A stretch of DNA of 64,000 bases. Source: an uncultured Chitinophagaceae bacterium (GTDB lineage: Bacteria > Bacteroidota > Bacteroidia > Chitinophagales > Chitinophagaceae). A model generated the notes under the pieces. The model searched no databases and had not been told where the DNA came from. It saw nothing but the letters and a program-made list of their open reading frames with translations. Positions 42,927 through 50,738 of the stretch are shown here, piece after piece (the first letter of the stretch is position 1; the number at the start of each line of letters is the position of its first letter). Location of the stretch: positions 124,001 through 188,000 of the forward strand of contig CAKZFX010000013.1 of the NCBI GenBank assembly GCA_936908745.1, given 5' to 3'. A program made the translations under genes and the position numbers.

Positions 42927-44486
42927 ATGAATCATTTGAAAGAGAAGACAAGATTTGTTTTTTTACCCTTACTCATTCTTGCTGTTGCTTTTGTTATTGT
43001 ATACGGGCTATTGTATTGGTTGTTTTATATCAAGCTCGGCATTAATAATATTAAAGAAGATGTCGTCAATTATTGGATACCTGTAGGGTTGGCATTTGCC
43101 TGTGTGATTTTATTTATAAGAAGAAGAGTACATCTTCTGAAGTTAGATGCAGACAATGGCAGAATCCGGGGTTTATATTATATGGTGGCATCGGCTGTTA
43201 TAGTCGCTCCTTCGATAATTATGATAAATTACCTGGATACTGCTACAGGCAAACTATCTGTTCTGGATGATCCTCGCCAGATAGTAAATTCAAAAGCATC
43301 AAAATATTATGACCTTGATGGTTATGTGCTGGACAAAGGCCGCATAGGTATTCAAACTTCAAAATCTTACAGCGGTAAACGTAACCAGTATGTTAACCAT
43401 GATATTTATATCGCAATTCCAGTTACTTCTTCACTCGGAGACACTGTAAGCCCTTTATCAGTTTTTATCGGTAAGAAATACCATCAACAGCTTTCAAGTA
43501 AACTGTCTGATGAGATGCAGCGTATAAAATGGGAAAGTTTTTGGGACGAAAGTTTTGAAAAATTTGATAAGGATCTTATCCGGTTTGATTATTTGAAAAG
43601 AATGGGGAATACGGAAACAAGAGATGAGTTGATGGTGGCGGCGGCTGAGTGTAACGAATATAATCTGCAAAGACCGTTTGTGATATTGGAACCTATGATG
43701 GGGCCATTTAATAAAAGAAATGGGAATAAACTTGGTTATTTTTTTCTTGCCTTAGCGATTGGCACTATTGTATGGTTTCTATTTGTTTCCATTCCTGGTA
43801 TTCATATGGCCAAGGTAAAGAAGTTCGCTTCAGGAAATAATGTATCTGTACAAACACAATTTAAAAACATATACAGGGATATAAGACCGAGGAAAGGGTT
43901 TATAGCTACCCCACTGTTAATAGGTATCAATGTGTTTGTATTTGCAGGAATGGTGTTAGCAGGTTTTGGTTTTGTTGGATTCCGCGTGCCCGATCTTATT
44001 CGGGCAGGGGCTTTTTTTGAGCCGATGGTACAAAAGGGTGATTGGTGGAGATTTGTCTCATGTATGTTTCTGCATGGTGGATTTCTCCATCTCCTGATGA
44101 ATATGATATCGCTGGGTATCGCCGGGCTATTCCTTGAGCACCTGATCGGGACTAAAAAATTCACGGTTGCTTATTTCCTTTCAGGTATCATTGCATCCTT
44201 TGTTAGTATGTGGTGGCATGATGAATACATTGTAGCTGTCGGGGCTTCAGGAGCTATTTTTGGTTTGTACGGAATTTTATTGGCTTTTATTATTTGCAGA
44301 ATATTTGACCCGTTTTTCAATAAGTTCCTGCTTATTTTACTATTGTGTACTGCTGGATTCAGTCTGCTTGTGGGGATTCTTTCAGAAGGAATAGATAACA
44401 GTGCGCATATTGGTGGTTTATTGGCGGGCTTTGTTATAGGGCTCTTCTTTTCAACATCGGCAAAGAAACAACAGACTATTCAATAA
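42927..44486 (+). CDS. Rhomboid-family intramembrane serine protease with long N-terminal extension
   Basis: The C-terminal ~190 residues are a rhomboid core. They contain GDWWRFVSCMFLHGGFLHLL, the catalytic Ser441 in VGASGAIFGLYG, and His494 in NSAHIGGLLAGFVIG, with HGGFLHLLMN as the usual loop-1 helix region. The first ~330 residues have two membrane spans near the start (FVFLPLLILAVAFVIVYGLL and a second at about 47-63), a soluble segment, and a third span near 285 (FFLALAIGTIVWFLFVSIPG). The extra domain is unlike the short rhomboid core and may recruit substrates. The start was moved to 42927. Confidence 0.9.
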   Translation: MNHLKEKTRFVFLPLLILAVAFVIVYGLLYWLFYIKLGINNIKEDVVNYWIPVGLAFACVILFIRRRVHLLKLDADNGRIRGLYYMVASAVIVAPSIIMINYLDTATGKLSVLDDPRQIVNSKASKYYDLDGYVLDKGRIGIQTSKSYSGKRNQYVNHDIYIAIPVTSSLGDTVSPLSVFIGKKYHQQLSSKLSDEMQRIKWESFWDESFEKFDKDLIRFDYLKRMGNTETRDELMVAAAECNEYNLQRPFVILEPMMGPFNKRNGNKLGYFFLALAIGTIVWFLFVSIPGIHMAKVKKFASGNNVSVQTQFKNIYRDIRPRKGFIATPLLIGINVFVFAGMVLAGFGFVGFRVPDLIRAGAFFEPMVQKGDWWRFVSCMFLHGGFLHLLMNMISLGIAGLFLEHLIGTKKFTVAYFLSGIIASFVSMWWHDEYIVAVGASGAIFGLYGILLAFIICRIFDPFFNKFLLILLLCTAGFSLLVGILSEGIDNSAHIGGLLAGFVIGLFFSTSAKKQQTIQ

Positions 44487-44510
44487 AAAACCCCGTCACA
44501 TTGTGACGGG
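44486..44510 (-). terminator. Rho-independent terminator of ahcY
   Basis: CCCGTCACA (44492-44500) and TGTGACGGG (44502-44510) pair; on the minus strand a T-run follows. It lies 25 bases after the ahcY stop. Confidence 0.8.
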
Positions 44511-44534
44511 ATCGTATCAAGAGATATTATCTGA

Positions 44535-45863
44535 TTAATAACGATAATGCTCCGGTTTAAACGGACCTTCTTTGCTGATACCGAGGTAAGAAGATTGTGC
44601 TTCTGTCAGTTCATCCAGCACCACACCGATCTTAGCAAGGTGTAAACGGGCCACTTTCTCATCCAGGTGTTTAGGCAATACATATACGTTGTTCTCGTAA
44701 TTCTTGTGGTTCGTCCACAATTCAATTTGCGCCAACGTCTGGTTAGAGAAAGAGTTACTCATTACAAATGAAGGGTGACCAGTTGCGCAACCTAAGTTCA
44801 CCAAACGACCTTCTGCAAGGATGATGATGTCTTTGCCATCTACATTGTAAATATCAACCTGTGGTTTGATGGTATCTTTTGTATCACCATAGTTAGTGTT
44901 CAACCATGCGATGTCGATTTCAATATCAAAGTGACCAATGTTACAAACGATGGCTTTATCTTTCATCAGTTTAAAGTGTGCACCGGTGATCAGGTCACGG
45001 CAACCAGAAGCAGTAACAACGATATCGGCTTCTTTCACCGCATCGATCATTCTTTTTACTTCAAAACCGTCCATGGCCGCCTGCAATGCACAGATAGGAT
45101 CGATCTCCGTAACGATTACACGGCAACCAGCGCCTGCCAATGAAGCCGCAGAACCTTTACCCACATCACCATAACCACCTACTACCGCTACTTTACCAGC
45201 CAGCATCACATCCGTTGCACGACGGATAGAATCTACCAATGATTCTTTGCAACCATATTTGTTATCAAATTTAGATTTGGTAACAGAATCGTTTACGTTG
45301 ATAGCAGGCATAGGCAATGTACCTTTCGCTACTCTTTCATATAAACGGTGAACACCCGTTGTGGTTTCTTCAGAGATCCCTTTTACATGCTGCACCAGTT
45401 CAGGATATGTGTCCAGCACCATATTGGTCAGGTCTCCACCGTCATCAAGGATCATATTCAATGGACGGTCAGCACCGCCAAAGAATAATGTTTGTTCAAT
45501 ACACCAGTCAGCTTCTTCCTGTGTTTGTCCTTTCCAGGCAAAAACACCGATACCCGCAGCGGCGATTGCAGCAGCAGCGTGGTCCTGTGTAGAGAAGATA
45601 TTGCAAGAACTCCATTTTACTTCAGCACCCAGCGCCACCAATGTTTCGATCAGCACGGCTGTCTGGATCGTCATGTGAAGGCAACCTGCCACTCTTGCGC
45701 CTTTCAAAGGCTGTGAAGGACCGTATTCTGCACGGATAGACATCAGGCCGGGCATTTCTGCTTCCGCCAGTCTTATTTCTTTACGTCCCCATTCTGCCAG
45801 GGATATATCAGCAACCTTGTAAGCAAGGTTAAAATCAATCGAAGTTTTTGATACCGTTGACAT
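44535..45863 (-). CDS. ahcY: Adenosylhomocysteinase
   Basis: This enzyme hydrolyses S-adenosylhomocysteine to adenosine and homocysteine with bound NAD, and so keeps methylation cycles running. Motifs are PLKGARVAGCLHMTIQTAVL, the NAD Rossmann loop GYGDVGKGSAASL, CNIGHFDIEID and the C-terminal HYRY. A catalytic Cys and Lys region (AINVNDSVTKSKFDN) is present. At 442 residues it has family length. A -7 box lies about 20 bases upstream. Confidence 0.98.
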   Translation of the reverse strand: MSTVSKTSIDFNLAYKVADISLAEWGRKEIRLAEAEMPGLMSIRAEYGPSQPLKGARVAGCLHMTIQTAVLIETLVALGAEVKWSSCNIFSTQDHAAAAIAAAGIGVFAWKGQTQEEADWCIEQTLFFGGADRPLNMILDDGGDLTNMVLDTYPELVQHVKGISEETTTGVHRLYERVAKGTLPMPAINVNDSVTKSKFDNKYGCKESLVDSIRRATDVMLAGKVAVVGGYGDVGKGSAASLAGAGCRVIVTEIDPICALQAAMDGFEVKRMIDAVKEADIVVTASGCRDLITGAHFKLMKDKAIVCNIGHFDIEIDIAWLNTNYGDTKDTIKPQVDIYNVDGKDIIILAEGRLVNLGCATGHPSFVMSNSFSNQTLAQIELWTNHKNYENNVYVLPKHLDEKVARLHLAKIGVVLDELTEAQSSYLGISKEGPFKPEHYRY

Positions 45864-45882
45864 GTTATTTATTGTTTTGGGG

Positions 45883-45890
45883 CAAAGATA
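45883..45890 (-). promoter_or_regulatory. Putative -7 promoter element of ahcY
   Basis: On the minus strand this reads TATCTTTG, a match to TAnnTTTG 20 bases before the ahcY ATG. The -33 element is T-rich and less clear. Confidence 0.55.
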
Positions 45891-45978
45891 CTTAAAAGGG
45901 GAAAAATCTGCCAGTTTGTATAACTTTAGTGAATAATCCTGTTTTTCTTATTTTTTCAGCATAAAATAATAGTTTGTT

Positions 45979-46482
45979 ATGGCCAAATCGCCTCTTAAAG
46001 TAAAAACACCTGCCGAAGAAGTTTCGCTGGACAATAAAGACCTTGCCATACTGGCCCTGTTGCAGGCAAATGCAAGAATGACCGTCAAGGAGATTTCTGA
46101 AAAGATGCACCTCAGCGCCACACCGGTACATGAACGGATCAAACGCATGGAAGCCAGCGGTGTCATTAAGCAATATGCCACATTGGTGGACCATACAAAA
46201 ATCAAAAAAAGCCTGATCGTGATCTGTTATGTCAGTTTAAAAGAGCATAATAAAAACGCAGGCAACAAGTTTATCAAAACCATCAATGCACTCCAGGAAG
46301 TGACCGAATGTTATAATATTTCAGGCGAGTTTGATTTTATGCTCAAAGTCATCTGTGAGGATATGAACAGGTACTATGATTTTCATGTCAACAAACTGAG
46401 CCAGATTGAAAATATGGGCCATGTGCAAAGCGTTTTTGTGATGGGAGTGATCAAACAGACCCACCAGCTGGTATATGTTTAA
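45979..46482 (+). CDS. Lrp/AsnC-family transcriptional regulator
   Basis: This is a feast/famine-type DNA-binding regulator. The N-terminal wHTH runs LDNKDLAILALLQANARMTV and KEISEKMHLSATPVHERIKR. The RAM ligand-binding domain follows, with NALQEVTECYNISGEFDFML and KLSQIENMGHVQSVFVMG. At 167 residues it is normal, with a short N-terminal extension. It is divergent from ahcY across a 115-base gap. The effector is probably an amino acid but is not visible. Confidence 0.95.
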   Translation: MAKSPLKVKTPAEEVSLDNKDLAILALLQANARMTVKEISEKMHLSATPVHERIKRMEASGVIKQYATLVDHTKIKKSLIVICYVSLKEHNKNAGNKFIKTINALQEVTECYNISGEFDFMLKVICEDMNRYYDFHVNKLSQIENMGHVQSVFVMGVIKQTHQLVYV

Positions 46483-46535
46483 AAACCCGTCTTATTATTT
46501 AAATAGGCTAACTTTAGGCTATAAAATCAGCTTCA

Positions 46536-46835
46536 ATGTATTCGTATGACACCGTATCGGAAGCCGTAAACGGGCTAAAGAACAGGGGATTTGATCTGGA
46601 TCTCAACCTTAAAGAGAATTGCCTCGTCTGTGAAGGACACCGGTTTAGTGCCGCCGACTTCGAGATCGTGGAAGTGCATCGTTTTGAAGGCAATACAGAC
46701 CCGGCAGATGAAGCGGTCGTCTATGCAGTGGAATCGGTCAATGGCGCTAAAGGCGTATTGGTAAGCGGATATGGAATATCGGCCGATGAAATGACAACAG
46801 AAATGGCAAAGAAATTGCAAATACACCGTTCGTAA
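46536..46835 (+). CDS. Conserved small protein (family often mislabelled as PRPP synthetase)
   Basis: This is a 99-residue soluble protein, VSEAVNGLKNRGFDLDLNLK, NCLVCEGHRFSAADFEIVEV and DEAVVYAVESVNGAKGVLVS. As I recall, Bacteroidota proteins of this type are often labelled phosphoribosylpyrophosphate synthetase, but it has none of the PRPP motifs and is far too short. The fold looks alpha/beta with one domain. It follows the Lrp gene by 53 bases and could be co-transcribed. No function can be assigned. Confidence 0.8.
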   Translation: MYSYDTVSEAVNGLKNRGFDLDLNLKENCLVCEGHRFSAADFEIVEVHRFEGNTDPADEAVVYAVESVNGAKGVLVSGYGISADEMTTEMAKKLQIHRS

Positions 46836-46930
46836 ACCAACCAGCCACTATACACCCGCCACGATCTGAACCAACTGATTAGTGCTCATGGCGATGGATG
46901 GCCGGCTTTTTTAAATTAAAAAGCTAACAG

Positions 46931-47404
46931 ATGAAAAAAGGTTACAGGCTCCTGATTGCAATAGTGCTTTTTTCACTCCCACTATTAACCGTTGCCCAGT
47001 CAGACAGCATACGACTGGCTTGCCCTTTAAAAGATGCAATTGTTGTTCCCCCGCCAAAAAATGCGATCAAATATGATCCGCCAGACCTCTGCGTGGTGCT
47101 GATGAGCAAACCCGACAGCATTGTGAAAGCGGTGGCTGCAGGACGTATTACCAATACAGAAGTGGATGAAGAAGGCAGGTATGGTGTTGTACTGTTCGCC
47201 CGGTTAAAAGGCAAGGACTATTATTTCTGGTACACCGGCATGAACAAGGCTACGGTAAGCCGCAATACGATTGTAAAAGCCGGAGACCCGTTGGGATTTA
47301 TTTCACCGGGTGAAAAAATAGAAATGCTGATGTTTCAATTTGAAACACCGCTTGATCCTTCCAAATACCTCGATTGCGGAAGTGTACTAAAAACAGAAGA
47401 TTAG
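46931..47404 (+). CDS. Exported M23-like fold protein without catalytic histidines
   Basis: This is a 157-residue protein with a signal peptide ending at TVAQ. Residues ~70-135 follow the lysostaphin/M23 duplicated-hybrid-motif pattern: VKAVAAGRITNTEVDEEG, RYGVVLFARLKGKDYYFWYT and NTIVKAGDPLGFISPGE. The metal-binding HxH and HxxxD residues of active M23 peptidases are absent, so it resembles degenerate LytM activators such as EnvC or NlpD. The 3' end overlaps the convergent GNAT gene by four bases. Confidence 0.75.
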   Translation: MKKGYRLLIAIVLFSLPLLTVAQSDSIRLACPLKDAIVVPPPKNAIKYDPPDLCVVLMSKPDSIVKAVAAGRITNTEVDEEGRYGVVLFARLKGKDYYFWYTGMNKATVSRNTIVKAGDPLGFISPGEKIEMLMFQFETPLDPSKYLDCGSVLKTED

Positions 47405-47892
47405 CCAAGCGGTTTTTCCATGATAAAATCATCCATTACATAGCCGCTTCCGATATCAATTACTTTTTCTTCGATAACGGCAAAGCCCAGTTTTTCATAG
47501 AAAGACCTGGCTTTGTTCTGTTTGTTTACCTGCAATTGCAATGCCTTGCCATTTGCAGCCACCGCTATGGCGACAATATGGTCAATGATAAACTTACCGG
47601 CGCCTTTACCTTGTTCGGACGGAAGCACATAGATCTTATGCAGTTTGAAAACAGCCGGCGTTATTTCATGGTAGGATGCAAAGCCAACCGGTTTATCTTC
47701 TTCATATAAAAAAAGAAACCGGGCGCCTGCATTCATTTGTTCTTCTAATGCCTTTTCGTTGTACATAAGGCCGAGCATATAACTGATCTGGTCTTGTGAA
47801 AGCATGGACGCATAGGTTTGTGGCCAAACCTGGAAACACAATTCACGGATTAACGGAATATCGCTGACAGTGGCGTTGACTATTTTATACAC
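47401..47892 (-). CDS. GNAT-family N-acetyltransferase
   Basis: This is a 163-residue GNAT enzyme: motif A LHKIYVLPSEQGKGAGKFII (acetyl-CoA loop QGKGAGK), LQLQVNKQNKARSFYEKLGF and an N-terminal DIPLIRELCFQVW region. The acceptor is not known; small-molecule amines such as polyamines are typical for close types. Its start lies within the end of the prsW gene (8-base overlap), so it is translationally coupled to it. Confidence 0.93.
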   Translation of the reverse strand: MYKIVNATVSDIPLIRELCFQVWPQTYASMLSQDQISYMLGLMYNEKALEEQMNAGARFLFLYEEDKPVGFASYHEITPAVFKLHKIYVLPSEQGKGAGKFIIDHIVAIAVAANGKALQLQVNKQNKARSFYEKLGFAVIEEKVIDIGSGYVMDDFIMEKPLG

Positions 47893-48619
47893 TGATATTT
47901 GTATTTTCTTTTTTAAACAATTCGGCGGACAAGTTCCGGTGTTGCCGTATCAGTCGCTTGCTTAATACCAATGCCACGACTAATGAAACGATAGCGCCGC
48001 CCAGCAAAAGTAAATCACTTGCCTCCTGGTCCACAAAAGAATATTGTTTTACAAATAAAAAGAAATCATACAAGCCGTGGAAGAACGTAGCGGCGAGTAA
48101 TCCACCCAGCAGCAACATAAAACTCCGTGGCCGGTCAAATTTGGCCTTGCCAACAAAATAACCCATAATGACCGCAAACGTAGCATGTGCAGGCACACTC
48201 AAAAACATTCGTTGAAAAGCTACCTGGTAACCCATGCCATATTGGGCAAATTTATAGACATACATAATATTCTCTACCGTGGCAAAGCCCATGCTCACCA
48301 TCAGGCTGTATACGATGCCATCCAGCGGCTCATCAAAACTTTTTTGCCGGTAGGCATACAGGCGAAGACCTGCAAATTTGCAAAACTCTTCGGTAAAGCC
48401 AACCACGCCAAACGCAAAGATGGCGACGCCCACTCTTGTGCCATCCACGGCCAATGGCGCAAATGCTTTTTCCAATGCAATGGCAGGAATAATGGCCAGG
48501 CATCCCAGCACAAAACTTATAATGAGGTTGAAAGCCGGTTCACGGTTATAAATATCCTTGTAAAAAATATAGATGCAGATGGCAATGCCGGGAGCTGCGG
48601 CTAAAGCGAAATAATCCAT
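47885..48619 (-). CDS. prsW: PrsW-family intramembrane metalloprotease
   Basis: This polytopic protease has about seven membrane spans. The conserved EExxK is in VGFTEEFCKFAGLR, the second motif is FATVENIMYV, and the His motifs are VPAHATFAVIMGYFVG and FFHGLYDFF. In Bacillus, PrsW cleaves the anti-sigma factor RsiW; the target here is unknown, although an ECF sigma/anti-sigma pair lies 10 kb away. At 244 residues it is family length. Confidence 0.92.
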   Translation of the reverse strand: MDYFALAAAPGIAICIYIFYKDIYNREPAFNLIISFVLGCLAIIPAIALEKAFAPLAVDGTRVGVAIFAFGVVGFTEEFCKFAGLRLYAYRQKSFDEPLDGIVYSLMVSMGFATVENIMYVYKFAQYGMGYQVAFQRMFLSVPAHATFAVIMGYFVGKAKFDRPRSFMLLLGGLLAATFFHGLYDFFLFVKQYSFVDQEASDLLLLGGAIVSLVVALVLSKRLIRQHRNLSAELFKKENTNISV

Positions 48620-48680
48620 GCAGTGAGTTTAGACAGCCAAGATAAGTAAAGCCGTCATCAACTGCATACCGGGAAGCGGG

Positions 48681-48720
48681 TAAAATAAAAGAGGCCCTCG
48701 CAAAGGCCTCTCTTTTATTT
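48681..48720 (-). terminator. Rho-independent terminator after icd
   Basis: AGAGGCC (48690-48696) pairs with GGCCTCT (48705-48711), with an A-rich run on one side and TTTTATTTT on the other. On the minus strand it ends the icd transcript. Confidence 0.8.
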
Positions 48721-48733
48721 TATTGTCCTGTTT

Positions 48734-49969
48734 TTACAGGCCCATTTTCTTTTTCAGGTTCGTATCAATCGCATCCAGGAACTCTTCAGTGTACAGGTAA
48801 TGTTCACCGTGGTTCACTTTATTGCCATGAATACAAACAGCAAGGTCTTTGGTCATTTTACCTTCTTCCACTGTTTCGATACAAACAGCTTCCAGTGCGT
48901 TGGCAAAGTCGATCAACGGTTGGTTGCCATCCAGTTTGCCACGGAAGGCCAAACCTCTTGTCCATGCAAAGATTGAAGCGATCGGGTTGGTAGAAGTTGG
49001 TTTGCCTTTCTGGTGTTCGCGGTAGTGACGTGTCACTGTACCATGCGCTGCTTCTGCTTCCATTGTTTTGCCATCAGGCGTTACCAATACAGAAGTCATG
49101 AGACCTAATGAACCAAAACCTTGTGCAACGGTGTCACTTTGTACGTCGCCATCATAGTTTTTACAAGCCCATACAAAATTACCGTTCCATTTCAGCGCAC
49201 TTGCCACCATGTCATCAATGAGGCGGTGCTCATACACGATACCGGCTGCATCAAATTTGGCTTTGAATTCATTTTGATACACTTCTTCAAAAATATCTTT
49301 GAAGCGTCCATCGTATTTTTTAAGAATGGTATTTTTTGTAGAAAGATATAAAGGCCATTTTTTGTTCAACGCCACATTGAAACAGCTTCTTGCAAAACCA
49401 TAGATGCTTTCGTCGGTGTTGTACATGGTCATTGCAACGCCATCGCCTTTGAAATTATATACTTCAAAAGTCTGTGCTTCGCCACCGCCTTCAGGGGTGA
49501 AGGTCATGGTCAGTTTTCCTTTTCCTTTGATCACGGTATCGGTAGCACGGTACTGGTCGCCAAATGCGTGACGGCCTACGATGATAGGAGCGTCCCAGTT
49601 AGTAACCAGGCGTGGAATGTTTTTAATAACGATGGGCTCACGGAAAACAGTTCCATCGAGGATATTGCGGATCGTTCCGTTTGGACTTTTCCACATTTGT
49701 TTCAAGTTAAATTCTGTCACCCTTGCTTCGTCAGGAGTGATAGTGGCGCATTTGATACCCACGCCATGTTCGCGGATCGCATTCGCTGCGTCTACTGTTA
49801 CCTGGTCATTGGTTTCGTCGCGGTACTCAACGCCTAAGTCATAGTACTTTATATCCAGTTCGAGGTAAGGGAGGATTAATTTGTCTTTGATGAATTTCCA
49901 GATGATTCTTGTCATTTCATCTCCATCGAGCTCCACTACCGGGTTTGCTACTTTGATCTTTTGGGCCAT
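48734..49969 (-). CDS. icd: NADP-dependent isocitrate dehydrogenase, eukaryotic (type II) form
   Basis: This TCA enzyme decarboxylates isocitrate to 2-oxoglutarate. Recognisable segments are VVELDGDEMTRIIWKFIKDK, KSPNGTIRNILDGTVFREPI, IIVGRHAFGDQYRATD, IYEHRLIDDMVASAL-like VYEHRLIDDMVASALKW, CKNYDGDVQSDTVAQGFGSL and MEAEAAHGTVTRHYREHQKG. These are the features of the homodimeric eukaryotic-type IDH, not the E. coli form. At 411 residues it is complete. Confidence 0.97.
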   Translation of the reverse strand: MAQKIKVANPVVELDGDEMTRIIWKFIKDKLILPYLELDIKYYDLGVEYRDETNDQVTVDAANAIREHGVGIKCATITPDEARVTEFNLKQMWKSPNGTIRNILDGTVFREPIVIKNIPRLVTNWDAPIIVGRHAFGDQYRATDTVIKGKGKLTMTFTPEGGGEAQTFEVYNFKGDGVAMTMYNTDESIYGFARSCFNVALNKKWPLYLSTKNTILKKYDGRFKDIFEEVYQNEFKAKFDAAGIVYEHRLIDDMVASALKWNGNFVWACKNYDGDVQSDTVAQGFGSLGLMTSVLVTPDGKTMEAEAAHGTVTRHYREHQKGKPTSTNPIASIFAWTRGLAFRGKLDGNQPLIDFANALEAVCIETVEEGKMTKDLAVCIHGNKVNHGEHYLYTEEFLDAIDTNLKKKMGL

Positions 49970-50004
49970 ACAAATTGGTTTAAGTGTTAAAATTCACGAG
50001 GTCG

Positions 50005-50012
50005 CAAAGCTA
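50005..50012 (-). promoter_or_regulatory. Putative -7 promoter element of icd
   Basis: On the minus strand this reads TAGCTTTG, 36 bases before the icd ATG; it matches TAnnTTTG. No good TTTG is seen at the expected spacing. Confidence 0.45.
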
Positions 50013-50061
50013 CAATTTTATCAAGTATGAGTTTGGTTGCTTATGCAACCGATTTAAATAG

Positions 50062-50069
50062 TACCTTTG
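50062..50069 (+). promoter_or_regulatory. Putative -7 promoter element of the Crp/Fnr-family gene
   Basis: TACCTTTG matches the -7 consensus; GTTG lies 22 bases upstream (50036-50039). The FNR-like box at 50091 would lie downstream of the start of transcription. Confidence 0.5.
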
Positions 50070-50086
50070 TATTCTGATTTTTATGC

Positions 50087-50108
50087 ACACTTGATCTAAA
50101 TCAAGTGT
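50087..50108 (+). promoter_or_regulatory. Perfect FNR-type palindrome upstream of the Crp/Fnr-family gene
   Basis: The inverted repeat ACACTTGAT (50087-50095) and ATCAAGTGT (50100-50108) contains TTGATCTAAATCAA (50091-50104), which fits the FNR consensus TTGAT-N4-ATCAA exactly. It lies 36 bases before the start codon, after the presumed transcription start, suggesting autorepression. The following T-run means a small terminator is an alternative reading. Confidence 0.6.
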
Positions 50109-50139
50109 TTTTTAGTAACTTTTAAGGCAATTAGTAGTT

Positions 50140-50733
50140 ATGGATTCTGTAAAGTTGTTTCAGAATTACCTTAAAAAATTCATTGTCCTCACCGACGATG
50201 AGTTTAATCAATACCTTTTACCCATTATAAAAGTGAGAAGGTTTGGTAAGAAAGAGGTTGTGTCTAAGGCAGGCGAGATAGAAAACTATTTCAACTTCGT
50301 GGTGAAAGGATTGGCGAGGAAATACTATAAGAAAGGACATAACGAGATCAATACACAAATATCACTCGAAGGTCATTTAATCCTGTCACAGGAATCGTTT
50401 CACGGCCGCACTCCATCTGAATATACGATTGAAACCATTGAGCCCACCGTGCTGGTTTCAATCACCTATGATGACCTGGAAAAAATATACAGCCAGTCAA
50501 GAAAAATGGAACACCTGGGCCGGTTGATCGTCACGTTTGCCATGATCATTAAAGACAACTGGCAAATGCAGATGGTGAAAATGACACCGCGGGAACGCTT
50601 CCTGAATTTTGTGACCAAAAATCCTGAACTGATGCAGCGGGTGCCACAGAAGTATTTAGCTTCTTACCTGCATATCAAGCCGGAAACATTCAGCCGTTTT
50701 AAACACCTGCTGAAAACACACCAGCCGAAATAA
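50140..50733 (+). CDS. Crp/Fnr-family transcriptional regulator, FNR-like recognition helix, no cysteines
   Basis: This is a 197-residue regulator with an N-terminal cyclic-nucleotide-binding-like barrel (RRFGKKEVVSKAGEIENYFN, FVVKGLARKYYKKG), a dimer helix and a short C-terminal HTH (PQKYLASYLHIKPETFSRFK). The recognition helix carries Glu-x-x-Ser-Arg (ETFSR), as in FNR, which reads TTGAT. The protein has no cysteine at all, so it cannot carry an FNR-type iron-sulfur cluster. Its own upstream region holds a matching box. The ligand is unknown. Confidence 0.92.
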   Translation: MDSVKLFQNYLKKFIVLTDDEFNQYLLPIIKVRRFGKKEVVSKAGEIENYFNFVVKGLARKYYKKGHNEINTQISLEGHLILSQESFHGRTPSEYTIETIEPTVLVSITYDDLEKIYSQSRKMEHLGRLIVTFAMIIKDNWQMQMVKMTPRERFLNFVTKNPELMQRVPQKYLASYLHIKPETFSRFKHLLKTHQPK

Positions 50734-50738
50734 GGTAG

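Noticed and set aside
44931..45174. Sense-plus frames over ahcY.
   Set aside because: They are antisense shadows of an intact adenosylhomocysteinase.
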